From Biscogniauxia marginata (taxonomy: Eukaryota > Ascomycota > Sordariomycetes > Xylariales > Xylariaceae): a stretch of 64,000 nt of DNA. This document shows positions 1 through 10,200 of this stretch, one piece after another (position 1 is the stretch's first letter; the number at the start of each line of letters is the position of its first letter). Under the pieces are notes generated by a model. The model ran no database searches, had not been told where the DNA came from, and worked only from the letters and a program-made list of their open reading frames with translations. The DNA is taken from contig MU404062.1 of NCBI GenBank assembly GCA_022695795.1, positions 248,001 to 312,000 on the forward strand, in the 5' to 3' direction. The position numbers and the translations under genes are program-made.

Positions 1-657
1 TCGTGTATGCGTATGGGCCACGGTTGGCGGGATTAGGATCGCAAGCATTCTTGCACTTCCTCCTTGGATCGTCGCAGCGGACGTGAAGACGCCAATCGAA
101 AGGAGTGGGAATATATCCTGGCTGAATAGTGGCCCATTTCTTGTACAGGTCTGAGACGGGTGTTAGGCGAGTTATAGGTATGTATAAAGGCGTGTAGTAT
201 ACTAACCCTTGATCCTGGTCTGAACACCTACGTTCAGGGCGGGCGGTCCTAGGTATTCGACAGCAGAGGCTTCGTTCCAGTTAATGTTATCGGCCTCTTC
301 GAGAATCTGGTTCATGATCTTCCACGATTGGAGCCAGCCTTTATAGATCTCATTACCATCCCAGTTGTCACAGCCATCGTAGCGAACGAGACGGGTGGCC
401 GCGGTCCCAATATCTCCGTCATAGGTCATCCCCTCAGCCTCTAGAGCATTCTTGAAGTAGGAGATAGCCTGCGTGATATGGATGTCGACCGACACAGGTT
501 GATGGTCGGAAGTGACGTTGGTCATTACCGTGGTAATGTTGTCTTGCCTGATGGCGAAGGAATTCCGAAGGCCATGAGGAATAGATACACAAAAAGCTAT
601 TTGGATCCAGAGGGACGGGACAGTCACGAAAAGGAAAGAAAGGAGAGTACGAGTCAT
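1..657 (-). CDS. Secreted zincin-like metallopeptidase, 5' part only
   Basis: Partial gene that runs off the window at base 1. Exon 1 is 657..207 and exon 2 is 150..1. The 56-nt intron has a GTTAGT donor, a CTAAC branch and a CAG acceptor, and the phase is kept across it. The protein starts with a hydrophobic signal peptide (residues 1 to about 24), so it should enter the secretory pathway. The body has a DGCDNWDGN segment, a WLQSWKIMN helix, YLGPPALN, a tract ending in WRLHVRCDD, and paired cysteines before an AYT motif. From family memory these features resemble fungal secreted putative peptidases of the zincin fold related to Asp f 2 and lysine-specific metallo-endopeptidases. The expected HExxH zinc site would lie beyond the window and is not seen, so catalysis cannot be judged. 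The gene model is fairly sure, the family assignment less so. Confidence 0.6.
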
Positions 658-1739
658 CTCGACGACAAAATGATCGAGATTAGAACGATCGAGAATAATT
701 CAAGAGAGGGAAAACGATAGGTGTGGTGAACTCAACGTAGGTAGGGAGCATCTTCACAGCCATTTTATACTCCTATCGAGGTACTTTCTAGTTATTCGAA
801 GGCATCGTACAAGGCTGAAAGGATGCATCCTGTTGGTACTTAACCATATGTCTGCATGAAAGCAATTCAACAAGCGGGACGAGGAGGGTACAGCTTGCAG
901 ATACTTGGGACGAAATTGGCACCACTATATCAATTTCATTCTCAAACTGGTGCGACGTAACCTAAACCATCATCACTAGAATTACTGCGATCGCTTTTGT
1001 ATTTTGCACATTTCAAGCCGTATTCGTTCGCAGCATTCAGCCGCCAGTGTCGAGAAGCCTAAACTGCTCCTATAAAGCGCATAGGAATTGGGGATACCTA
1101 ATAGCCAGAGTGTCCGGTCCGCATGGTGAATTGATAACACTGAGGAAGCTCAAGCGACAAACATCTGTGTATGATGGATGTATCGTTCCAAGGTTGCCGC
1201 CGAGAGACAGAGGAGTTCGTATGCATCAGTCTCTTGCCTGGTCTCCAGCAGTAGCCAAGCGGCGTGGGAACATGAAAGCATCAGGGGTGCTGCCCCTGGT
1301 GATGAAGCGAGTGAATCATTATTTAGACTGATCCGTCTGGTGCTACCACTAAGGTCAGTGTTGGGGTCGGTTGAGTGTCATGCTGACCACCAGCCTAATG
1401 GGCGTCAAAGATAAGTAAACTTGATAGGTTGCGTGAGGCAGAAGAGCAGGGAAAGAAAAAGGGGGAGAGGAGGGCTCTGCATAGGGAGGTGGCGGTGGCG
1501 GTGGCGCGTCTAGGGTCGGTCATCCTCGGCTGAAAGTGGCTGAAACTGAATACATGAAATGAAACCAACAGGTATCGTTCGCATTTCTATTTCCGGCATC
1601 GCCCTCAGCCTGTCGCTGGCGTTTTGATATAGCAACCAGTCCCCAACGCAGCGATCCTTTTACCGGCGCACCACGTTCCCACGTACGTGTAAACACAAAA
1701 CTACTCACTGAATTACCAATATCCCGCAACCCTCACATC
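658..1739. other. Divergent intergenic region
   Basis: About 1.1 kb between the peptidase (-) and the unknown gene (+), so it should carry both promoters. Open frames here are short, overlap one another and show no recognisable domain. A GGTGGCGGTGGCGGTGGCG-type purine-rich repeat lies near 1485-1507. I see no RNA gene. Confidence 0.5.
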
Positions 1740-2297
1740 ATGTTTCCCTTCTGGCCCTTTTCCCGCGAGGCGCGGCCCTCACCAAACTACGACCCCACCC
1801 ACGAAGACGACGCCGACCAGGACGTCTCGGGCCCGCAGACGCGCCGCGTCGTCCTCGGCGCCCACTCGACGCGCGTGTACGGCTACCCGTCGTCCGGCGG
1901 CGTGCTCGTGCTGCCGTTCTGCAACGGCGTCGACCTCGCGTTCCTGCACCTCCCGCGCCTCGGCCCCGCGGAGCGCTCCGGAGACCCCGCCGCGGAGGAC
2001 CGGCACTGCGCTCGCATGAGGAGGCTGGGCGCGTGGTGGTTCGCGAGCGTGGACGAGTACGAAAGCACGCAGTACTTCAGCCCGGAGAGGCTGGATCGCA
2101 AGATGCTGGTGGTCGCCGCGTGGCCGCGGGGCGGGGCGGGCGTGTGGGTTGTGACGATGCGCGTGGGTGAGGCATCGGAGAAGGGGCTGGCGTGCGTCTG
2201 GAATGCGTTGAGTATGGACGAGAGGTGTGAGGCGGTGGAGAAGTTGGGTGGGAGGTTTTACCCCGACCCGGTGCAGTGTCCGGATTTAAAGCTTTGA
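1740..2297 (+). CDS. Hypothetical GC-rich protein, 185 aa
   Basis: A single open frame starts at the ATG of 1740, preceded by CATC, and ends at the TGA of 2295. It is markedly GC-rich with strong third-position GC, unlike the AT-rich DNA that follows, and this supports a real gene. The protein has a short charged N-terminus (residues 1-35), then a compact alternating hydrophobic part (about 36-180) with a Trp-Trp pair near residue 99 and several later tryptophans. I see no signal peptide, membrane helix or catalytic motif I can name. Two long antisense frames overlap it but reflect its GC-rich codon usage. It looks like a fungal conserved hypothetical cytosolic protein; no function is proposed. 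Confidence 0.6.
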   Translation: MFPFWPFSREARPSPNYDPTHEDDADQDVSGPQTRRVVLGAHSTRVYGYPSSGGVLVLPFCNGVDLAFLHLPRLGPAERSGDPAAEDRHCARMRRLGAWWFASVDEYESTQYFSPERLDRKMLVVAAWPRGGAGVWVVTMRVGEASEKGLACVWNALSMDERCEAVEKLGGRFYPDPVQCPDLKL

Positions 2298-2664
2298 GGA
2301 ATTCTGAGGTACGCACGAAGTTATACCAAGGGTGGGACTTTTTATACGTCACTAGGTTACGGATTAGGTGCTTATGTATCTGGGCGTGCCCACTTATATA
2401 GGGCTGGACAGCGGTTACGGATGTAGATATCCCTGTCTTTTCCCCGGTAAGCAGCAAGTAGCTTGAAGGATAAGATTCATGTCTCGGAAAGATGCGTAGA
2501 AATATAAAGGGAGAAATGAAAAAAAGGAGTAAATTTATTGGCGGTCTTGTCTATCTGTCTTCATACGTGCCTATACATATAGGTATATAAGCAGTTGTAT
2601 TTACTTGCAACGAATTAAGCCCTCGAAGGTATATACATCTAGGATTTGCGAGAAGGAAAAATAT
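2298..2664. other. Short intergenic spacer
   Basis: Follows the end of the unknown GC-rich gene and contains AT-rich 3' flank. The run TTTTT read on the minus strand at about 2656-2660 lies just downstream of the tRNA and fits a Pol III terminator. Nothing else is recognised. Confidence 0.45.
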
Positions 2665-2736
2665 TGGACTTGCAGGGAATCGAACCCCGAACCTCTTCCA
2701 TGCTAGAGAAGCGTCATGCCTTTAGACCACAAGCCC
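2665..2736 (-). tRNA. tRNA-Ala(AGC)
   Basis: The 72-nt sequence folds by eye into a complete cloverleaf. The acceptor stem is GGGCTTG with CAAGTCC and has discriminator A. There is a short D arm, an anticodon stem CTTCT/GGAAG around loop CTAGCAT (anticodon AGC), and a T arm CGGGG-TTCGATT-CCCTG with a good B box. The acceptor stem holds the G3:U70 pair, the main identity element for alanyl-tRNA synthetase, so acceptor and anticodon agree on alanine. There is no intron. A T-run follows the 3' end on the minus strand, as a Pol III terminator should. One anticodon-stem pair is T-G. Confidence 0.85.
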
Positions 2737-4642
2737 TTATTCCTTTCAGACGTTGACGTCATCAACTTTGTTGGAAAACTGGGCTGGTACTTGGATATAG
2801 ATGTCACGGCAGCGCAGGTGATATCAGAGGGAAGACTCGATTTTCAAGCTTGGGGAAGGAGGATATGTGAACTCGAAGGTGGAAGGACCCCTCTATTAAA
2901 TACATCTGGGTATGCGGGGTACATATCCCAGTGGTGGGTCCATGTGGGGAATGAAACGGCCTAGACCCTGTAAAAATATAGTGTGGCTACACTAGCTGAC
3001 TACTGTAAGTAACATACCACATAAAAAGTCCTCTACAACGACCCTCGTTGATAAACTCCCCACCAATTTCAATGACAAGGTAATGAATCCTATACTCCTA
3101 GGATGGCGAGAATAAGGCGACACATTGTATTAAGGGAACGTATTTCTTCAGATCATGTGCGTAGCCGGACACCTTATATAGATGGATGTTGCTATATGAT
3201 ACGGCATATTACGATTACCAAATGTCGTTGGAAAGAATTGTTATTGAGAGTATCAGCAACATAAAGATCAATTGGCTTGTAATAAGAAAAATAAAATAAA
3301 AATAAAATTTACAGCGTGAGAACCGCTTATGTCTACATTTGTTTGACACTAGATGGCATATACACACTCACTTTTAACATCATCTGAGCTTGCGGTGACG
3401 AGAGTAATATTAAACCTGCAGATACACGCACACTTCAAGTTTCTATCTTTAATCACCTATAGACTATTAATACCATATATAGGTAATGTATGTGTAATAA
3501 TTAATTTAATCTCTTTGACAAGGTGGCATTTATAAAACATTATATAAACAAATTAACTAGCACTAACAATCGTAACTTTTATCTTAAATACATCTATATC
3601 CAAGGGTTCAAGGTTTTATCTCTGGTAGTCCAACGTTGATATATTAATATTTCCAACTTCCCGACGTCACTACTCTATAGAAGCAATTTTAGAGCTAAAC
3701 TTACACCGTCATCTTCGTGAACAGCCACTTTGTAGAACTCCCGTAGGATTTTATCATCTGCTCTCCGTGGTCTAAAGTAACTAACTGTAATACACAAGTC
3801 AATTATCATTAGCCAAGACACATGTAACTATCGTATTACCAGCTACCAGGAGCCTCACAGCCGATAATCATCGTGACTCATGCCAGAGGGAGGCTGCAGT
3901 GGTGGAATCAAGATATCCAAGGGTACTCGGGAGATGAAGCAGACTATAGGTATAAAACGGCTACTGATCAATGTACTGCTAGTTCCAGCTCTTCCCGCAA
4001 CAACGCCGTTTTCACCCATACGTAAAGGGGACCTGAATCGTGACACCAACCAGTCCGTATAACATATCTGTATTTCAGCTTCTTAGTCAACTCTTCGGGG
4101 GGTAATTGGGTTTCTTTTCGTAAGTACGCGTTTAGCATTGACTACCTAGTTTATAAATATAATCATCGACGCCATCTCTCCCTCCGATAAAATATACCAC
4201 CTAGCTTAAAGTAACTATTTAAAGCAGGGGCTTGCATCTTGTAACGTCTCTTAGCTTAAATCCTTCATACACAGTGTGATTCTAAACTGTCACCTGATTG
4301 CGTTATACATCTCGGCAAATTCGATATAATGATGCTGGAGTGTGCCTTTGCCGTCTGGAATTTTCAGCCCATAATCACACATATATACAGCGGTAACTAA
4401 TACTTTAATCTAAAAGGTTTTAAAGAGTCATGTATATTAGTCTTCTGTACCCAACTCAGCTATAGGCACTGGTCGCCATATAGTATACTGTAGTTATATA
4501 TATCTGTTGGTAGGTACGTACGTAAGTAAAAGCAAATAACTAAACGGAGTAAAGCAAATGATGTGAGACGAGGTGTATTCAGTTGTCTGAGGAGGTAACT
4601 ATCTACTTGAGGGGATGTGGGATGAGATGACCCTTATATACA
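2737..4642. other. AT-rich gene-poor region
   Basis: About 1.9 kb of AT-rich DNA with many stops in all frames and TATATA-like runs. Only tiny open frames occur and none shows a known domain. The composition suggests old, possibly mutated repeat-derived sequence, but no repeat family could be named. Confidence 0.5.
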
Positions 4643-4920
4643 CAATGTGACAAGGGGTACTGGGCTTGGAACTGAGATTCATATTCAACTAATAATTCTC
4701 TTTGGTCTTCAAGGACTTAGGAGTCTAAGTTTCTTCTTGACCTCAGTCAGGAATTCAACACCTATTTATACACGTAGTTATTGTCCTGAGGCAACTACCT
4801 CCAACTGCAGGTTGGTATCATTGCATCCTATGTCCTTATCACTAGCCTATTGAAATGAGGCTTATGACCAACAGCTCTTGGCAGGCTTGGCAGCACTTAT
4901 CCGTGTGACACACAACGCGG
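4643..4920 (+). repeat. LTR-like repeat, copy A (diverged)
   Basis: This stretch aligns by eye with 5341-5600. Both begin with a TGTG..AAGGG block, then share a near-identical core of about 20 bases around 4695 (TTCAACTAATAATTCTC). Further shared blocks follow: TTAGGAGTCTAAG, CAGGAAT, a TATAcAC box, CCTGAGG and an end like TGGCAGC-CTTA...CGTGTG. The TG start, the internal TATA-like box and the length near 270 bp resemble a solo LTR of a Ty1/copia-type element, but no terminal CA or target duplication is clear. Confidence 0.4.
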
Positions 4921-5304
4921 GGTCATATCCCCTGTAGATTAATCATTCAACCATCAATATCACATTAATAATGTTTCGTACCTTAGTGAGCCAACTTACA
5001 TTAACCAAGTAGGCACAGCCGGAAGGTCCACAACCTCATATCATTGAACACAGTGTAGGCCGGCGCAGGGTTTATCCGATAGGACACGTTTAGTCACGAA
5101 TTCAACAGGTGCACGCAGCTAGCTTTACTCGATCCATCCCTTATTCAACCACCTTTTCTTTCGTTTGATTTGTTTAGCCCCAACAACGGTATACATAGGA
5201 AAAGGGCTTTGTTTTCTATCGCAATAAGAAACCCAGTTCCCATCGATCCAGCAACCTGATTCGTTCTGTTCAAGAACAGACGATCCGCGATTCATAGCTA
5301 ATAG
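4921..5304. other. Spacer between the two LTR-like copies
   Basis: AT-rich DNA between copy A and the split tRNA. It holds one short minus-strand open frame (5385..5125) without a recognisable domain that runs across the tRNA half, so it is unlikely to be a gene. Confidence 0.4.
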
Positions 5305-5337
5305 GGGCTTGTGGTCTAGTGGTATGATTCTTCCTCT
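5305..5337 (+). pseudogene. 5' half of a split tRNA-Ala gene
   Basis: Starts GGGCTTGTGGTCTAGTGG, sharing its first 14 bases with the intact tRNA-Ala(AGC) at 2736..2665, and includes an A-box-like D arm. It then reads CTTCCTCT, which matches the 5' anticodon stem and loop positions 32-33 of that tRNA apart from one extra C. Homology stops there. The matching 3' half lies in the same orientation 777 bp downstream at 6115-6154. Confidence 0.6.
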
Positions 5338-6114
5338 CTCCATGTGGTAAGGGATGTTGGACTTGAAACTGTAGTTCAGATTCAACTAATAATTCTCTTT
5401 GGTCTCAGGCTACTTAGGAGTCTAAGCTCAGTCATGAGGTCGTTCAGGAATCCGCTGCCTATATATACACAGTCTATTGCCTGAGGAATCTCTCATCCTA
5501 TGCACGTTAGTACCATTGAATCCAACCCTAGTATCTATCTCCGATAACCTTCAAGCTTGTGACTAACTGGCCATGGCAGCGCTTACAGGTGTCATTCCGT
5601 GTGGCAATCCAGACAAGGCAATTCACTTGAATGTGACAAAGCCCACGAGCTCGGTGTCTCCAGTCATGGAGAAGCGGATCTGCCTGTTGGTTATGTTGCC
5701 ACGGGCGTTGATTGCGAGTACCTGGATATGGGCAGTGGGGAGGACATTACTGGCGAAAACCAGATGAGAGTTCCTCTGGACAACAGGACAAAGGCCACCC
5801 AATGGGTTTTCAGAGGCCGAAACACATTGAGAAATCTCAAAGAGAAGAGTATTGTGGCGTTAGACGCAGAGTTTCAACGCACTAAGACATGAGTTAAACT
5901 CAGTCTACCTATTGGTCACCGAGAGAGTTTGTCAGGGAATGTTGTTGTATTCTTGATGGAGAACTAAGTTAGGTGCTAACAGTGGAGAATAGCCTATCTA
6001 TGTGTATGTGGGGCTGTAAGCCCTGTCATGTGACAGAGTTTCTCTGAAGGATCTATCCGTTTGTCCATCATCGTGGTCTTGGGCATGAAGATGAAGCATA
6101 GTTTTCCACCGTGA
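5338..6114 (+). mobile_element. 777-bp insert splitting the tRNA; contains LTR-like copy B
   Basis: The insert separates two tRNA-Ala halves. Its first 260 bases (5341-5600) are the second copy of the LTR-like repeat seen at 4643-4920. The rest has two overlapping open frames of 64 and 97 residues on the plus strand without any domain I recognise, and no reverse transcriptase or integrase motif. Insertion in or beside a tRNA gene is typical of several fungal LTR retroelements, so a decayed or solo-LTR-containing insertion is the favoured reading. A clear target duplication was not found. Confidence 0.4.
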
Positions 6115-6154
6115 AGCTTGGAAGAGGTCCGGGGTTCAATTCCTTGCGAGTCCA
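6115..6154 (+). pseudogene. 3' half of a split tRNA-Ala gene
   Basis: Begins with AGC (the anticodon position), then TTGGAAG, a variable loop AGGTC, a T arm CGGGG-TTCAATT-CCTTG with a good B box, acceptor strand CGAGTCC and discriminator A. The acceptor strand pairs with the GGGCTTG at 5305, again with G3:U70. A TTTTT run at 6164-6168 fits a Pol III terminator. It aligns with the 3' half of the intact tRNA-Ala(AGC) at 2665-2736. Confidence 0.6.
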
Positions 6155-7250
6155 GCGATTCGCTTTTTGCTCTTCAGGAGGGAGGGAGGGTTGTTGAGGT
6201 TTTTAGTCCAGTTATATGTGAAGAGTTAATTAATTGTTTCGACGTTGTGACTAAAAGATTTGTTAATACATATATAAAATATAGGCAAAGAAGGGAAACT
6301 TGTGCTATTAAGTCTCGAGAGAGGTATCTACGTGCCTAGTATTAATTATATATATTCAAAATGAACTAGGTAGATTTCGGTATATCTTGAACGTAATAAA
6401 AGGAAATCAAAATAAGGTTCGTACATGTAAGTAGGAACTAAGAAGAGATGAATCCCAAGAACTAAATAGCAAACACAAAAATTGTGCATATAATCAACGA
6501 ACACATAAGTCAAAACTAGCATCTTATAGTGCCGCGTAGTATATACATAAGCTTTAATTGCCACATGCAATTAGCGGCGTCGCTTTTACACGACATATAG
6601 ATCAATAAATAATACATAAGAACGGGCAAACAGAGCGGCAAGTGAACTTCAGAGTGCATGTTAAACCGCGATCGATACACACCCATTGATATCCACCAAC
6701 CACCCTCAACCACAGCACGGCAATATGGACTAGTGTATACCTTATACTATACATCTCTCTAAACACATAACATGAACAAACCGAAAACTCGCCACGAATC
6801 GAGACAACTTACGAAAACAAAAAGCAACAAGTCTCGACTTGCAACGTCCTTAACATTAATCTATTCATTTCCATCACAGAAAAGCTCCCTCGTATCCATT
6901 AATCATCAAGACCCCAAGAATATAATCATTTATCCGCACGCTTTTCTCCAGCCCCTTCCCTTCCCCTTTCACCCCCATTCCTTTATCCTCCTCCCCCACC
7001 CCTTCTCAAGTAAATGCTATACAACACAGAACAACAAGTTTGAAACGCCTCTTTCTCTATCTCTCTCTCTTTCCCCAAATAAACATATACACAATCAATT
7101 ATAAACAATGTCACCCCTCCCCCCCCCTTTCCCCCTTCCCCCTCCCTACGCTATCCAACCCCCTATCGTCAACATTCGTATTCTCCGACCCCGCATCTCT
7201 TTCATCCCTTCATTTCAGTCAATTATCATCCCATTCCTTTCCCCACCGCA
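6155..7250. other. AT-rich spacer, then pyrimidine-rich 3' flank of the myosin gene
   Basis: 6170-6750 is AT-rich with no credible gene. From about 6940 to 7250 the plus strand is strongly C/T-rich with runs of C, so the myosin transcript would be A/G-rich here; this is probably its 3' untranslated region. The plus-strand open frames in this part are low-complexity shadows. Confidence 0.5.
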
Positions 7251-10200
7251 TCACAAGAACCCCTTCGTCAGGCTAGGTGTCCTCTTAACACTGCTCTTCC
7301 GCTTCGGGACCTCGATCCCCGTGCCGCTCAGGCTAGCCGTCTCGTCCGCGACCTCGTTGGCGCCGGCGCCGGCGCCGGGGCTATTACGCCAGGAGCTCAT
7401 GCGCCTCGAGGCGCCCTCGAGCGCGGGCGTGCCGAACCGTATACTGCCGTTGACGCTGCCCTTCTCCATCCGCAGGTGCTTCCAGCCCTCGAGCTCGCGC
7501 TCGAGCCTCAGTGTCTTCTCCTTCTCCTCGCGCAGCTCGCGCTCCGCGCGCCGCGCCGACAGCTGGTTCGAGCTCTCGCTGGCCTGGAGCTCGTCGATCG
7601 TCGCGAGCAGTTTCTCGACCTTGTCGCGCAGCCGGGTGGCGTCGTCGTTAAGCTGAGCCGCCTGTTTGTCCTTGCGCTCGATCTGCGACTGCAGGTCTTT
7701 GACCACCCGGTCGACGTTTCGTACTGATCGCTGCGACTGAGACCGTTCCGTCTCTTGGGCTTCTAATTGGGATTCGAGCTATTGTTGGGAAGATGTATTA
7801 GTGCCGCGTCTTGTGAGCCTGCGGAAGAGAGAAGAAAATGGTCTTGTTGGAGGACCTTGCGACGACGACGACGACTGGTCGCGACGAAGCTGTGAATCTG
7901 GATTTGGTGTTGTACTAACCTCCTGGATACGCTTGTGTAAGAACTTGATGTCTTGGCCGCCGTTCGAGTACCCTTTAGTCTCTAGGTCCACAAGTTGGAC
8001 TTGCACTTCATTGAGACTCTTCTCCAGCGCGGCCTTTTGCTTAGATAGTTCTGAGTTGATCTCACGTTCGCCTGCAATCTCCTTTTGCACTTCGTTGGCG
8101 AGTGACTCAGCGCGTCGCATCTTTTCGATGGCAGCTGCGGCGACGTCTTCCTGTTGAGCGAGGCTGGATCTGAGCTCCAAAATTTCTCTGTCGGTGACAG
8201 CGGCGTTGCGCAAGGCCGGACTCTCGCTGTTGGCAAGGTCATCTAGGCCCGCCTTGGCTTCTTCCAGCCTTGCTTCGATGCTCCGCTTTTCCCGGATCAA
8301 GGCGTCGCGTTCAGCGGTGATGTCGTCAACAGAAGAGCGAAGAGTCCGGACTTGTGAAAGCAGTGATACTACCTTGCCCTGAGCCTCGTTATGAGCGCTA
8401 ATAGCCTCATCACGAGATGAGACAACATCTGCCAGAGTCGATTCCAGACGCGACTTTTCTTTCGACCAGGCCGTGCTGTTCAGAACTTCATCATCCCACT
8501 TGGATCGCAATTCGTCGAGTTCCTCCCGAAGACGACTGATCTCAGATTGTTTGTAGAGCTTTTCTTCTCGTGCCAAGTCGAGCTCCTTGGTAAGAGTGGC
8601 AAATTCGGCTTGGTACTTCTTGCGTGTCTGCTCCATGCTTGCTTCCTTGTCCTCGAGGTCGATAGCTCTCTGGTTCTTGTAGTCTTCAAGTTCGTGTTGC
8701 AGGCGCTTCTTTGCTTGCAAGGCAGCTTCGAGATCGGTAGAGACGTCCTCGAGTTTTTCCTCGAGCCGCTGGTTCTGGCGTTGTATGTCTTCCATATTCC
8801 CATCAGACTTCTGCCTCTGCGACATGATTTCGGCACAGGTTTCCTCGGCTTCCTTAGCTTGGGCCTTGGCAAACTGCTCAGCTCGTGTCGCCTTGAGAAC
8901 AGCGATCTCGGCTTGTTCGAGCTTGCTAAAATACTCATCTGCGCGACTCTTGTACATTTCGAGGCTGGAGGTGACATCCTCGAGCTTCGACGTTTCGGCA
9001 TCAAGGCGTATTTGCAGATCAGCAAATTCTTGGAGGAGCCCATTTCTGCTCGCGGCTTCCTGCTCCCTAGCGAGGTTCATCTCCTCTAGGTCGGATTTAG
9101 TATCACGAAGCTCGACTTCCAGTCTCGCACGATCATGGCGAACCTTCTCATAGTGCTCCTTGACGTCTGTCAGCTCGGCGATAACATCGTTATGGGTGTG
9201 TAGAAGCGACCGTCGCGATTCCTCTTGATTGTTGAGCAGATCCAGAATTTCCTCATGCGATTTAGTCTGGATGTCCCGTAACGATAGCTCGCCACTTCGC
9301 ATAGCCTTCTCAAGATGAGATAGCTTCCTTGCCGAATCATCGAGCATATCATGTAGGCGACTATTAGCCTTCTCTAGCTTCTGCATCCGGCGGGCCGAGG
9401 GGCTCTCATCAAGGCTAAGTTCGCGACTGGGCGTAGAACGGTCAAGCTGGCTTTGAAGATGGCGGTTCTGCATTTGTGCAATTTGAAGCTTATTCTGTAG
9501 CTCTTCAACTTCCGTCTTAAGGTCCTGTCGGTCATTGAAGCTGAGTATGTCGGCCGTACGGTCGGATCTACCGGAGTCCGGAATCACATCATTCTCATTA
9601 CCGTTGCGACGAGTTGGCGTAGACACATTTGAGTAACGTCTTACTTGCATCTTCACCCGCTTCTGTGTTGGGGAGCCATTGAACGGAGCCTCGTTAGGGT
9701 GCATTTCCTCCAGTCTAGGTCTTACAGGAGAGTCTGCCCGGTTTGCACGCAGTTCCGCTAACTGCGATTCCGCATTGGACCGAGCGGCGGTTTGGACCCT
9801 GAGGTTGTGTTGGAGCTCCTCTACTTTCCTGATCGTGTCGAAGTTCTTGTTCATGATGTGATCATGGCTTCCATCAGTCTGGACTGGAATCGACAGTTCT
9901 GGATCAACAGCCTTTAGAACCCGCAGCATTTGTGCACGAAGCTCCTCTAACTCTTTGCCACGTGAATCCAGCGTAGCCTGTAAGGTGCGTACGGTTGACT
10001 GTGCCTGAGTGCGTAGTTGACGTTCAGAATCAATCGTTCGGTTTGCCTCTGCAAGTTGAACTGTAAAGTTTGAGGAGGCTTTTTCGGCGTTCCGGTTCGA
10101 CTTGACCTCGCGTGCTACCTCGTGGTTCAGGTCTTCGAGGTTGAGCTGCAATTTCTCAACTTTCTTTTCCAAGCCGGCTATAGTTAACGATGCATCCCCA

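Noticed and set aside
5573..5892. Overlapping 64- and 97-residue frames inside the tRNA insert
   Set aside because: No transposase, integrase or other domain can be recognised on either strand; kept only as part of the insert.
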